A stretch of DNA of 64,000 bases from Bacteroidota bacterium. Lineage in GTDB: Bacteria > Bacteroidota > Bacteroidia > Bacteroidales > VadinHA17. A model generated the notes under the pieces. That model was given only the letters and a program-made list of their open reading frames with translations. It was not told where the DNA came from and did no database searches. Of this stretch, positions 8,657 to 17,339 are shown piece by piece. The stretch is taken from the NCBI GenBank assembly GCA_016718875.1, contig JADKBL010000058.1, positions 62,001-126,000 on the forward strand. The letters run 5' to 3'. A program made the translations under genes and the position numbers. The number at the start of each line of letters is the position of its first letter. The stretch's first letter is position 1.

Positions 8657-10206
8657 GAAAAATAAGAATATTATGGACCGATGACGAGGTTGAAGATCTC
8701 CGTTCACATATTTTCTTTCTGCAGGAAAAGGGTTATGAAATAGACACCTGCTCAAATGGTAATGATACTATTGACCTGGTCCGGCATAATTCATATGATC
8801 TGATTTTTCTTGATGAACATATGCCCGGCTTAAGCGGAATGGAGACTCTCAGGTTAATCAGGGAGGTACGGACAGATATACCGGTGGTAATGATAACCAA
8901 AAGCGAGGAAGAGGAGATCATGGAGTCTGCAATAGGATCTGAAATTGCTGATTACCTTATCAAGCCGGTCAAACCCAACCAGGTTCTTCTCACAATTAAG
9001 AAAATACTTGATCAGCGGAGACTGATAACCGAAAAAACAACAACTGAATACCGGCAGGATTTCACAAGAATTTCGGAAATGATATCAGCTGCTTCAAAAT
9101 ACACCGACTGGACTGAGTTGTACAGAAAAATTGTATTCTGGGAATCTGAACTTGAGAAATCAGCTGACCAGGGGATGGCAGAAATTCTCAGGCTGCAGGA
9201 GAATGAAGCAAATAACCTGTTTTCCAAATTCATTGCCGGCAATTATCTGAACTGGCTGAAACCGGGAACAACAAACAGCCCTGTTCTCTCCCCTGCTCTC
9301 TTTTCCGACAGGATATTTCCCCGGATGAAGGAAAAGACTCCACTTTTCTTTATACTTATTGATAACCTGCGGTTTGACCAGTGGAAAACAATCTCCGCTG
9401 AATTATCCGGATTGTACAGGATTATTGAGGAAGATATCTATTTCAGCATATTGCCTACATCAACTCAATTCTGCAGGAATTCTATATTTGCCGGACTTAT
9501 GCCATCTGTTATTTCAGAAACAATGCCCCAATACTGGGTAAATGAGGATGAAGAGGAGGGCAAGAATAACTTTGAGGAAGAGCTCTTCAGGTCACAGCTT
9601 GCCAGGAAAGGACTGAAATACAAATGGTCATACAACAAGATTCATAGCAGCCAGGAGGGTAAAAAAGTAAATGAAAAGGTAAAGTCACTTCTTGCAAATG
9701 ACATAAATATCCTGGTGTATAATTTTGTTGACATGCTTTCTCATGCAAGGACAGAGGTTGGAGTGATCCGTGATCTTGCAACTGAAGAACCTGCATACAG
9801 AAGTTTAACAAGATCATGGTTCCTGCATTCACCTCTTTTTGAACTGCTTAAAACTCTCTCCAAATACCAGGTCAGGGTAGTTTTCAGTACAGATCACGGT
9901 ACGATCAGAGTGCAGAATGCATTGAAGATCATTGGAGACAGGAAAACATCTTCAAATCTCAGATATAAAATGGGCAGGAACCTCGATTACGATTCCAGGA
10001 GAGTATTTGAACTCAAAGAACCTGAAAAGGGAATGCTCCCCAGATCTAATTTAAGCTCGAGGTACATCTTTGCAACGAATAAGGATTACCTGGTCTACCA
10101 GAATAACTTTAATCATTATGCTGCCTATTACAAGGATACTTTTCAGCACGGCGGAATATCAATGCAGGAGATGATGCTGCCGGTGGCATGTGTTGAACCA
10201 GTTTAG
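8653..10206 (+). CDS. porX: T9SS response regulator PorX (REC + PglZ domain)
   Basis: 517-aa protein: an N-terminal receiver domain (1-120) with acidic pocket DD at 10-11, phospho-acceptor Asp54 in IFLDEHMPG and the conserved Thr/Lys in MITKSE; a helical linker; and a C-terminal PglZ (alkaline phosphatase superfamily) domain from about residue 210, with FFILIDNLRFDQWKT and STDHG as metal-site motifs. In Porphyromonas PorX works with the kinase PorY and sigma factor SigP to control T9SS genes, and its PglZ domain has phosphodiesterase activity. Neither porY nor sigP is visible here. It overlaps porW by 4 nt and tsaE follows after 2 nt, so all three are probably co-expressed. Confidence 0.93.
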   Translation: MRKIRILWTDDEVEDLRSHIFFLQEKGYEIDTCSNGNDTIDLVRHNSYDLIFLDEHMPGLSGMETLRLIREVRTDIPVVMITKSEEEEIMESAIGSEIADYLIKPVKPNQVLLTIKKILDQRRLITEKTTTEYRQDFTRISEMISAASKYTDWTELYRKIVFWESELEKSADQGMAEILRLQENEANNLFSKFIAGNYLNWLKPGTTNSPVLSPALFSDRIFPRMKEKTPLFFILIDNLRFDQWKTISAELSGLYRIIEEDIYFSILPTSTQFCRNSIFAGLMPSVISETMPQYWVNEDEEEGKNNFEEELFRSQLARKGLKYKWSYNKIHSSQEGKKVNEKVKSLLANDINILVYNFVDMLSHARTEVGVIRDLATEEPAYRSLTRSWFLHSPLFELLKTLSKYQVRVVFSTDHGTIRVQNALKIIGDRKTSSNLRYKMGRNLDYDSRRVFELKEPEKGMLPRSNLSSRYIFATNKDYLVYQNNFNHYAAYYKDTFQHGGISMQEMMLPVACVEPV

Positions 10207-10208
10207 TC

Positions 10209-10622
10209 ATGAATATAATTATAAGGGATAAAAGACATCTTCATTCGGCCGCAAAAGAGCTGATTAATAATACCGGAGAAAATAAGATCCTGGCATTTTA
10301 TGGTGCAATGGGTGCTGGTAAAACGACCATTATAAAAGCCATTTGCGAGGTCCTTGGCGCAATCGATATTGTAACAAGTCCGACTTTCACGCTTGTTAAT
10401 GAATATAAAACCTCTTCGGGAGAATCGTTATTCCATTTTGATTTTTACAGGATAAAAAAAACTGAAGAAGTCTTCGATTTTGGTATCGAGGAATACTTTT
10501 CAAGCAATTCATACTGTTTTCTTGAATGGCCGGAGCTTGTTGAAGAAATACTCCCTCCGGAAACAGTCCGGATCAGAATTGAAGTAACCGAAGACGAACA
10601 GCGGATACTGCATCTTTCATAA
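10209..10622 (+). CDS. tsaE: tRNA threonylcarbamoyladenosine biosynthesis ATPase TsaE
   Basis: 137-aa P-loop ATPase that acts with TsaB and TsaD to form t6A37 on ANN-decoding tRNAs. Walker A is YGAMGAGKTTIIKAI (Lys38); TSPTFTLVNEY, FHFDFYRI and FLEWPELVEE are the standard TsaE motifs. The ATG at 10209 lies 2 nt after the porX stop. It is a housekeeping gene placed at the end of a T9SS regulatory operon. Confidence 0.95.
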   Translation: MNIIIRDKRHLHSAAKELINNTGENKILAFYGAMGAGKTTIIKAICEVLGAIDIVTSPTFTLVNEYKTSSGESLFHFDFYRIKKTEEVFDFGIEEYFSSNSYCFLEWPELVEEILPPETVRIRIEVTEDEQRILHLS

Positions 10623-10634
10623 CATGATCATATA

Positions 10635-10665
10635 TTGCTCTGTAGACCAATTTTTTTTACCTTTG
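10635..10665 (+). promoter_or_regulatory. Promoter upstream of alanine dehydrogenase
   Basis: TTG at 10635-10637, a 20-nt spacer and TACCTTTG at 10658-10665: a full match to the Bacteroidota primary-sigma consensus. It lies 23 nt before the ald ATG at 10688, so transcription of ald can be independent of porW-porX-tsaE. Confidence 0.75.
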
Positions 10666-10687
10666 AAGAAATAACCCTCTTCAAGAG

Positions 10688-11908
10688 ATGAATGAAAAAA
10701 GCAGGAGCGGAAAGATAAACCTGGGCAATGCAGCTTTCCTGCCAAAGGAGGAACAGCTCGAAACCGCTATCAGAAACAGGCATATTTCAATCGGAATCCC
10801 GAGTGACATTAAAGATGATGAAAAAAGGGTGGCCCTTACCCCGGAGGCTGTAAGCCTGCTTGTAGAAAAGGATAATGAAGTTATTGTCCAGAAAGGGGCC
10901 GGACTTGGGGCAAATTACTCTGACAAAGATTACAGCGAGAATGGCGCAATTATAACCGACTCGCCTGCAAGAGTTTACGGCGCTGATGTTGTGATTAAAG
11001 TTGCTCCTTTCTCTGAAAAAGAGGCCGATTTTCTTAAAGGCAACCAGGTGGTATTATCATACCTTAACGTCCTGATGCTTAATGAAGAAATCCTGGGTAA
11101 ACTTATCCGGAAAAAAGTAACTGCAATAGCATTTGAAAAAATACGGGACAAAAGCGGCATTATGACTGTTGTTGAGTCGATGAGCGAGATATGCGGAATC
11201 ACTTCAGTTCTGGTTGCGTCGGAATACCTCAGTAATATGCATGGCGGGAAAGGAGTGATGCTCGGTGGTATCACGGGTGTAACACCTACTGAAGTGCTCA
11301 TCCTGGGCGCCAATACTGCAGGTGAATCAGCAGCCAGGGCAGCTATTGGTCTTGGATCAACAGTTAAGATATTCGATGAATCACTCGACAGACTTAGGAG
11401 ATTCCAAAGCCTTCTCGGACAGAGACTACAAACCTCGGTTTTCCATCCTCAGGTTCTCAAAAAAGCCCTGAAATCAGCTGATGTGCTTATAGGTGCCATA
11501 GAACTCGAAGATCTAAGACCTTGGTATTACGTCACTGAAGATATGGTCAGGACGATGAAAAAGGGTTCGGTTATAATCGACCTGAGCATCGACCGCGGAG
11601 GTTGTATTGAGACAACAGAATGCAGGGCACTTCAGGATCCTGTATATGAAAAATTCGGAGTTGTTCATTTTTCTGCATGGAACCTCCCCTCAAGAGTGGC
11701 AAGGTCTGCATCAATTGCACTCAGCAATGTTTTTGCTCCTCTGCTTCAGAGTATGGCCGATGCCGGTGGAATTACCCAGCTGCTTAAAAATGACAGAGGG
11801 GTCAGAAGCGGTGCTTATCTGTATAACGGTATGCTTACCAATGAAACACTGGGTCAGAAATTCGGAATTATTTCAAAAGATCTCGATCTTCTCATTTCAG
11901 CATTCTGA
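10688..11908 (+). CDS. ald: Alanine dehydrogenase
   Basis: 406-aa NAD-dependent enzyme for L-alanine to pyruvate plus ammonia, of the AlaDH/PNT superfamily. The N-terminal catalytic domain has KDDEKRVALTPEAVSLL and KVAPFSEKEADFL. The Rossmann domain follows at EVLILGANTAGESAARAAIGLG, and VIIDLSIDRGGCIETT is the conserved downstream segment. It carries about 30 extra N-terminal residues compared with classical Ald, and from memory this longer form is usual in Bacteroidota. Its own promoter is immediately upstream. Transhydrogenase alpha subunit is the main alternative, but the length and lack of membrane segments argue against it. Confidence 0.88.
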   Translation: MNEKSRSGKINLGNAAFLPKEEQLETAIRNRHISIGIPSDIKDDEKRVALTPEAVSLLVEKDNEVIVQKGAGLGANYSDKDYSENGAIITDSPARVYGADVVIKVAPFSEKEADFLKGNQVVLSYLNVLMLNEEILGKLIRKKVTAIAFEKIRDKSGIMTVVESMSEICGITSVLVASEYLSNMHGGKGVMLGGITGVTPTEVLILGANTAGESAARAAIGLGSTVKIFDESLDRLRRFQSLLGQRLQTSVFHPQVLKKALKSADVLIGAIELEDLRPWYYVTEDMVRTMKKGSVIIDLSIDRGGCIETTECRALQDPVYEKFGVVHFSAWNLPSRVARSASIALSNVFAPLLQSMADAGGITQLLKNDRGVRSGAYLYNGMLTNETLGQKFGIISKDLDLLISAF

Positions 11909-11910
11909 GA

Positions 11911-12819
11911 TCACAGAAACTTTAGAACATTTTTTTCATTGCGGGACTCTATTCTTGCATTTCGTCCGACAAAAAATGCGCGGTTATCAGGAACATGTCC
12001 GGCAGGAAAATTAAAAAAAACGGGGTAACTAAATTCCCTCACATTATCAATAACAGTCTCTTCAATACTCTTTCCCCAGGGAACTTTTGTTTCAGTTATA
12101 TCATTCATGCCACCTATAATTAGAGCCGATAACCGCTCCAGCTTACCCGCTAACTTAAGAGATACCAGCATCCTGTCGATGTGGTAATAGTTTTCCCCGA
12201 CATCTTCAAGGAATAATATTTTACCCGCTGTTTCAGGTTCTGCTGCTGTTCCTATAAGGCTGTAAACCAGAGAAAGGTTTCCCCCCGTTATTTCACCTTC
12301 AGGTTTCCCCGGTCTTATTGATTTCCCTGACCATTCAACTTTTTCCAGATCACCAAATAATGCCTGCCTGAGTGTGCTGAATGTCTTTGGCGATTTTGAA
12401 GGATTATTGAAATTAAGAGGCATATCCGAATGAATTGAGACCAAACCACAAACTTCATTCAACCAGTTGTGGAGTACTGTAATATCGCTGAATCCTGCAT
12501 ACCATTTCGGATTTTTCCTTAACACTGAAAAATCCACTTTGCTGATTATTCTTAACAAACCATATCCGCCTCTTGAGCAAATAACAGCTTTTACATTTTC
12601 ATCATTTGTCATCTCCTGCAGATCTGACAATCTTTCTTCATCACTTCCGGCAAAAGGACCTGATTGCTTTGCAGCATTCCTTCCAATTATAACTTTCAGT
12701 TTCCACTGTTCGAGATATGAAACTGCCTCTGTAAGCCTGGATGGATCAATGAACCATGAAGGCGATACAATTCCCACTGTGTCACCCGGTTTCAGAAATG
12801 GAGGTTGAATTTTCGACAT
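11911..12819 (-). CDS. ldcA: Muramoyltetrapeptide (LD-)carboxypeptidase, S66 family
   Basis: 302-aa serine peptidase of family S66 (LdcA), which trims the terminal D-Ala from murein tetrapeptides during recycling. Visible motifs are KPGDTVGIVSPSW near the N-terminus, VICSRGGYGLLR, the nucleophile elbow AGFSDIT (Ser110), FLEDVGENYYHIDRML with the catalytic Glu, and GHVPDN with the catalytic His. No signal peptide is seen, which fits cytoplasmic recycling. It runs convergently with ald (2 nt between stops) and divergently from metG. Microcin-C self-immunity protein MccF has the same fold but is less likely in this context. Confidence 0.9.
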   Translation of the reverse strand: MSKIQPPFLKPGDTVGIVSPSWFIDPSRLTEAVSYLEQWKLKVIIGRNAAKQSGPFAGSDEERLSDLQEMTNDENVKAVICSRGGYGLLRIISKVDFSVLRKNPKWYAGFSDITVLHNWLNEVCGLVSIHSDMPLNFNNPSKSPKTFSTLRQALFGDLEKVEWSGKSIRPGKPEGEITGGNLSLVYSLIGTAAEPETAGKILFLEDVGENYYHIDRMLVSLKLAGKLERLSALIIGGMNDITETKVPWGKSIEETVIDNVREFSYPVFFNFPAGHVPDNRAFFVGRNARIESRNEKNVLKFL

Positions 12820-12840
12820 ATAACTAGGCCCGTAATAAAG

Positions 12841-12930
12841 TAAAGTTTAAGAGTTTAAAGTTAGTAAAATACAGTTTATTCAGACCCTCCGGACTTTAGG
12901 CACTCCGAACTCTAGGCACTCCAAACTTTA
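12841..12930. repeat. 8-nt degenerate repeat array with inverted left arm
   Basis: The right part (12883-12930) is six consecutive 8-nt units in which GGCACTCC occurs twice, alternating with GGACTTTA, GAACTCTA and AAACTTTA, so the effective period is 16. The left part (12841-12864) has three units in the opposite orientation; TAAAGTTT (12841-12848) is the exact reverse complement of the final unit (12923-12930). It lies between the divergent ldcA and metG genes and ends just before the metG -7 element. Confidence 0.7.
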
Positions 12931-12935
12931 ATTAT

Positions 12936-12943
12936 TAACTTTG
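12936..12943 (+). promoter_or_regulatory. -7 element TAACTTTG upstream of metG
   Basis: Matches TAnnTTTG and sits 28 nt before the metG ATG. No TTG stands at the expected -33 distance; that position falls in the 8-nt repeat array. Confidence 0.5.
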
Positions 12944-12971
12944 TCGGCTTTGATTAATTGCAGTGAATAAT

Positions 12972-15005
12972 ATGAAGAATTATAAGAGATATCTAATCAC
13001 CTCAGCACTTCCCTATGCAAACGGACCAATCCATATCGGTCACCTTGCCGGTGTATATGTACCATCGGATATATATACCAGGTATCTGAGAATGAAGGGA
13101 GTGGATGTGATATCAATATGCGGATCTGATGAGCATGGTGTTCCTATCACTCTGAAAGCAAGAAAGGAAGGAGTTACTCCCCAGGCAATTGTTGACAGAT
13201 ATCATGAGCTAAACAAAAAAGCATTTAAGGATTTCGGAATCGCCTTTGATATCTATTCACGCACTTCAAATAAAGTGCATTATGATACTGCTTCTGAATT
13301 CTTCAAAACCTTATATGATAAAGGAGAATTCATTGAAAAATCTTCTGAACAATATTACGATGAAGAGGCCGGATGTTTTTTAGCCGACAGATATATAATG
13401 GGTACCTGCCCGCATTGCGGAAATGAAAATGCATACGGTGACCAGTGTGAAAAATGTGGCACATCATTAAGCCCCAATGACCTCATCAATCCGCATTCAA
13501 CTGTAAGCGGCAGCAAACCTGTTCTGAAAGAAACCCTTCACTGGTATCTCCCGCTCGATAAATATGAGCCCTGGCTCAAAAAATGGATACTTGAAGAACA
13601 TACAGAGTGGAAAACAAATGTATACGGACAGTGTAAATCGTGGATAGATCAGGGATTGCAGCCCAGGGCAGTAAGCCGCGATCTCGACTGGGGTGTCCCT
13701 GTGCCGGTGGACGGAGCAAAAGGAAAAGTCCTTTATGTATGGTTTGATGCACCTATTGGATACATATCAGCCACCAAGGAACTTACACCTGAATGGGAAA
13801 AATACTGGAAAGACAAGGAGACAAGAATGATCCACTTCATCGGAAAGGATAATATTGTCTTCCATTGCATTATATTTCCCGCTATGCTTAAAGCAGAGGG
13901 TAGTTTTATCCTCCCTGACAATGTGCCTGCAAATGAATTTCTGAATCTTGAGAATGATAAAATTTCAACATCACGGAACTGGGCTGTATGGCTGCATGAG
14001 TATCTCGAAGATTTCCCAGGGAAGCAGGATGTGCTCAGGTATGCCCTGTGCGCAAATGCTCCAGAGACCAAAGACAATGATTTTACATGGAAAGATTTTC
14101 AGGCAAGGAACAATAATGAACTTGTAGCGATTCTAGGCAATTTTATCAACCGTACTCTTGTCCTCACAAATAATTATTATGAAGGTAAAGTTCCTCCAAG
14201 AGGAAAAACTGACCAGAATGATGAAGATGTACTGAGAGAGATAGGAAGACTGAAGAATAATGTTGAATCAAGCCTTGAGAACTTCAGATTCAGGGAGGCT
14301 CTTAAAGAGGCCATGAATCTGGCAAGGCTGGGCAATAAATATCTTGCAGATGCGGAGCCATGGAAGGTTGTCAAAACAGATCCTGAAAGGGTTAAAACGA
14401 TTATGAATATCTCGTTGCAGATAACTGCAAACCTGACAATTATTTTTGAGCCATTCCTCCCGTTCTCGATGGAGAAGCTGCGCGGGTGGATCAATCTTGA
14501 CAGCATGCGATGGGACAATGCCGGTAATACCGATCTCCTCTCTTCCGGACATCAGATAAATAAGCCTGATCTTCTTTTCGATAAAATTGAAGATGAGGCT
14601 ATTACCAAACAGGTAGAAAAGCTTCTTTCAACAAAGAAGGCTAATGAGGCTGCATCAGCAAAGACAGCACCTGCTAAGGCTCCGGTAACGTTTGATGACT
14701 TCAGCAGAATGGATATCCGTACTGCAACTATCCTTGAAGCTGAAAAGGTTCCCAAAACAACCAAACTCCTTAAGCTCAAAATCGACACAGGCATAGATAC
14801 AAGAACTATTGTCTCAGGGATCGCAGAACATTATGATCCGGAAAAGATAATTGGAAAACAGATCTCCATAATTGCCAATCTTGAGCCAAGGAAGATCAAG
14901 GGTATTGAGTCGCAGGGCATGATTCTTATGGCTGAAGACAAAGACGGAAAACTTGTGATGATTAGCCCTTCTGAAAAGGTCAGCAACGGAAGTACAATTA
15001 AATAG
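12972..15005 (+). CDS. metG: Methionyl-tRNA synthetase with C-terminal tRNA-binding domain
   Basis: Class I aminoacyl-tRNA synthetase, about 677 aa. The HIGH motif is in PYANGPIHIGHLAG. A four-cysteine zinc knuckle follows (CPHCGNENAYGDQCEKCG). The KMSKS-type loop reads DKISTSRNWAVW, a form I recall as normal in this phylum. The C-terminal 105 residues (from about APVTFDDFSRMDIRT) are the EMAP/Trbp111-like OB fold that improves tRNA binding and dimerises the enzyme. The ATG at 12972 is preferred; a GTG at 12963 would add three residues. It is followed by a bidirectional terminator shared with the convergent HU/SPOR gene. Confidence 0.96.
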   Translation: MKNYKRYLITSALPYANGPIHIGHLAGVYVPSDIYTRYLRMKGVDVISICGSDEHGVPITLKARKEGVTPQAIVDRYHELNKKAFKDFGIAFDIYSRTSNKVHYDTASEFFKTLYDKGEFIEKSSEQYYDEEAGCFLADRYIMGTCPHCGNENAYGDQCEKCGTSLSPNDLINPHSTVSGSKPVLKETLHWYLPLDKYEPWLKKWILEEHTEWKTNVYGQCKSWIDQGLQPRAVSRDLDWGVPVPVDGAKGKVLYVWFDAPIGYISATKELTPEWEKYWKDKETRMIHFIGKDNIVFHCIIFPAMLKAEGSFILPDNVPANEFLNLENDKISTSRNWAVWLHEYLEDFPGKQDVLRYALCANAPETKDNDFTWKDFQARNNNELVAILGNFINRTLVLTNNYYEGKVPPRGKTDQNDEDVLREIGRLKNNVESSLENFRFREALKEAMNLARLGNKYLADAEPWKVVKTDPERVKTIMNISLQITANLTIIFEPFLPFSMEKLRGWINLDSMRWDNAGNTDLLSSGHQINKPDLLFDKIEDEAITKQVEKLLSTKKANEAASAKTAPAKAPVTFDDFSRMDIRTATILEAEKVPKTTKLLKLKIDTGIDTRTIVSGIAEHYDPEKIIGKQISIIANLEPRKIKGIESQGMILMAEDKDGKLVMISPSEKVSNGSTIK

Positions 15006-15033
15006 TAAATTACTATCTGAATTCTATAAGAAT

Positions 15034-15065
15034 AAAAAAGCCGGAATTGATGATCCGGCTTTTTT
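15034..15065. terminator. Bidirectional intrinsic terminator
   Basis: The perfect 12-bp arms AAAAAAGCCGGA (15034-15045) and TCCGGCTTTTTT (15054-15065) form a GC-rich stem flanked by A and T runs. It lies between the convergent metG and HU/SPOR genes and can terminate both. Confidence 0.88.
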
Positions 15066-15080
15066 GTTAATATATTAACA

Positions 15081-16031
15081 CTACTTTTTTCTGTGTATCC
15101 ATGAACCCGGAAATTTTCCTGAGAGACTTTCCTTTTTAGATTCAGCGGTCTCAAGATCGGGACAGGTCATCGCACTTACCCTGAAAAATCCACCTGAAGC
15201 TGAGACTATTTCAGGAGTAAACCCTTCTTCCATAAGCATTTTAACCTGCTTCTGGGCATTTTCCTGTGATTTGAAACTGCCTGTAATCAACTGATATCTT
15301 CCGGAGGAGGTTGTAACAGGTTCTTCCGGCGTCCGGACCGGAACAACTATTTCAGACTTAACTGTGATTTCCGGAGTAACTTCCTTAGTTTTATCTACAG
15401 CGGTCCTGTTATGTTCAAACTCTTCCGTAACAAGAGGATTCATTGTTGATACCTCAACTTTAGGCCTGAAAATATCGGTCATAAGAGGCACTGCAACAAC
15501 AACTGAAAGAAGAGGCACTATAACTGCAGCCCTCCACATAATCTTTCTTATTGAAACCTGTCTGACCGGATCTTTCTCTTTTAGTTTAATTATCCGCTTG
15601 CGTACATCATATCCTTCAAGAGGAAAACACTGAAAAGATTCAAGTCCATATGAATCCAGATGATAGTTCACGCTCCTGTCGGGCTCAAACTGCACATTGC
15701 CTTCATGGTTATTTATAAAGGTCCCGATATTATCAAAGACAACCTTTTCACCATTATCAAGTTTCTTCCTGAGATCGGCAACAAATTTTTCTGTGATAGC
15801 CCTGGCATCACCATAATTGATGCTTAGGTTGCTTGATATTCTGCCAACCAGAAGGCCGTCATTATGATTCAGATTCCGGTTGAATGATATCTGTTTCACA
15901 GGCGGATAAAAAGTACCGGAGTTCCTGTCAACCTGTGCCGGAGTATAATTTCCGATAAAGCCGCCAAAGCCGGGAACTATAACGCAATCATGCCCGAACA
16001 TTAACTCCCGTATAAAAGCTGTAATATCCAA
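15081..16031 (-). CDS. HU-CCDC81-like and SPOR domain envelope protein
   Basis: 316-aa protein. Residues 1-130 match the CCDC81-type prokaryotic HU domains that occur in Bacteroidota (CVIVPGFGGFIGNYTPA; EKVVFDNIGTFINN). A single hydrophobic segment follows (about 166-186, AAVIVPLLSVVVAVPLM), then a low-complexity linker rich in Val/Thr/Glu and a C-terminal SPOR domain (GRYQLITGSFKSQENAQKQV). SPOR domains bind denuded peptidoglycan at division sites, so the likely role is in septal or envelope organisation, with the HU-like part in the cytoplasm. It is convergent with metG. Family assignment is good; its exact function is not known. Confidence 0.85.
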   Translation of the reverse strand: MDITAFIRELMFGHDCVIVPGFGGFIGNYTPAQVDRNSGTFYPPVKQISFNRNLNHNDGLLVGRISSNLSINYGDARAITEKFVADLRKKLDNGEKVVFDNIGTFINNHEGNVQFEPDRSVNYHLDSYGLESFQCFPLEGYDVRKRIIKLKEKDPVRQVSIRKIMWRAAVIVPLLSVVVAVPLMTDIFRPKVEVSTMNPLVTEEFEHNRTAVDKTKEVTPEITVKSEIVVPVRTPEEPVTTSSGRYQLITGSFKSQENAQKQVKMLMEEGFTPEIVSASGGFFRVSAMTCPDLETAESKKESLSGKFPGSWIHRKK

Positions 16032-16056
16032 TTTGAGATTTCTTTTGTTGTAAATA

Positions 16057-16064
16057 CAAAATTA
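16057..16064 (-). promoter_or_regulatory. -7 element (minus strand) for HU/SPOR gene
   Basis: On the minus strand this reads TAATTTTG, a TAnnTTTG match 25 nt before the start codon. TTG on the minus strand at 16083-16085 gives an 18-nt spacer, slightly short of the usual 19-21. Confidence 0.45.
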
Positions 16065-16202
16065 AGAAAAAAAAGTTACCGGCAATAAATGATTTATTTT
16101 GGAAATTCTTTCACTCCTGATTTTCTCCCAACCACAAGAAGGATCAGGGGCAAGTCTTTAAAAAAATGTTATCTTCGCAATTCTTCAGATATTTATGTTT
16201 AT

Positions 16203-17339
16203 ATGAGAGATATTCAGATGGTTGACCTGAAAGCCCAGTATGAAAAAATCGGGCCTGAAATTGACAGTGCAATAAAATCTGTTCTGGAATCAACCGCTTT
16301 CATTAAGGGACCTGATGTAAAACTCTTTGAGGAAGAACTTCAGAATTACATGGGTGTCAGACATGTTGTATCCTGTGCAAATGGTACTGATGCTCTTTAT
16401 CTTGCAATGATGGTGCTTGGTATTAAGCCAGGTGATGAGGTAATTACAACCAACTTCACATTCATCGCCACGGTTGAAGTTGTTGCCCTGCTAGGATTAA
16501 AGCTTGTCCTTGTTGATCCCGACCCAGGGACTTTCAACATATCGGTTGATGCAATCAGAAAAGCTATTACTCCTAAAACCAAAGCTATTGTGCCTGTCCA
16601 TCTTTTCGGCCAGTGTGCCGATATGGAAAGTATTATGAAAATTGCAGCAGAACATAATCTTTTTGTTGTTGAAGATGCAGCACAGGCAACTGGTACCGAT
16701 TATATTTTCAGTGATGGATCAAGAAAAAAAGCCGGAACTATTGGCCATATAGGAACTACCTCTTTCTTCCCTTCAAAAAACCTTGGATGTTACGGAGATG
16801 GAGGAGCACTTTATACCAACGATGACAATTTTGCCAGAAAACTCCGAAGCATTGCCAATCATGGCATGAAGGTAAGATACCATTATGATGATATTGGTGT
16901 CAATTCAAGGCTCGACACAATTCAGGCTGCCATTCTGAGGGTAAAGCTGAAATATCTCTCTGAATTTAATACAGCAAGACAAACTGTTGCAGATTTTTAT
17001 GATGAATCATTTGCCGGTTGCCTTGCCCTTATCACTCCTGAAAGAGCTGATTATTCAACTCATATTTTTCATCAGTATACTCTAAAAGTGAAGGACGGGA
17101 AACGCGATGAATTAAAAACTTTTCTGGAATCACTAAAAATACCGACCATGGTTTATTACCCCGGTCCTCTTCATTTGCAGGAAGCCTACAGGAACCTGGG
17201 ATATAATGAAAATGATTTTATTCTAACTTCTTCTTTGTGCAGAGAAGTGCTTTCACTACCGATGCACCCTGAGATGGAACAGGATCAGCTTGACTTTATT
17301 ACCTCCAGTATCATAAAATTCTTTGATAAAATTAACTGA
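16203..17339 (+). CDS. wbpE: DegT/DnrJ/EryC1 sugar aminotransferase, WbpE/PorR-like
   Basis: 378-aa PLP-dependent aminotransferase. It is predicted to convert UDP-3-keto-GlcNAcA to UDP-GlcNAc(3NH2)A in the diacetamido-uronic acid pathway. MVDLKAQYEKIGPEID, ANGTDALYLAM, EDAAQATG and SFFPSKNLGCYGDGGA (PLP lysine) are the family motifs. The ATG at 16203 is chosen because a promoter-like TATCTTCG (16170-16177, one mismatch) lies just upstream and because the DegT family normally begins near this methionine. It overlaps wbpD by 1 nt (TGATG). The gene set wbpE-D-B-A is what fixes the substrate; alone it could be any sugar 3- or 4-aminotransferase. PorR of Porphyromonas, needed for A-LPS, is a member of this family. 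Confidence 0.86.
   Translation: MRDIQMVDLKAQYEKIGPEIDSAIKSVLESTAFIKGPDVKLFEEELQNYMGVRHVVSCANGTDALYLAMMVLGIKPGDEVITTNFTFIATVEVVALLGLKLVLVDPDPGTFNISVDAIRKAITPKTKAIVPVHLFGQCADMESIMKIAAEHNLFVVEDAAQATGTDYIFSDGSRKKAGTIGHIGTTSFFPSKNLGCYGDGGALYTNDDNFARKLRSIANHGMKVRYHYDDIGVNSRLDTIQAAILRVKLKYLSEFNTARQTVADFYDESFAGCLALITPERADYSTHIFHQYTLKVKDGKRDELKTFLESLKIPTMVYYPGPLHLQEAYRNLGYNENDFILTSSLCREVLSLPMHPEMEQDQLDFITSSIIKFFDKIN

Noticed and set aside
11607..12014. 135-codon frame crossing the ald/ldcA junction
   Set aside because: It overlaps the ends of two well-supported genes in a different frame and has no family resemblance.
13950..13990. Defective KMSKS motif in MetRS (KISTS)
   Set aside because: This variant is, as far as I recall, usual for MetRS in this phylum, and all other catalytic motifs are intact.
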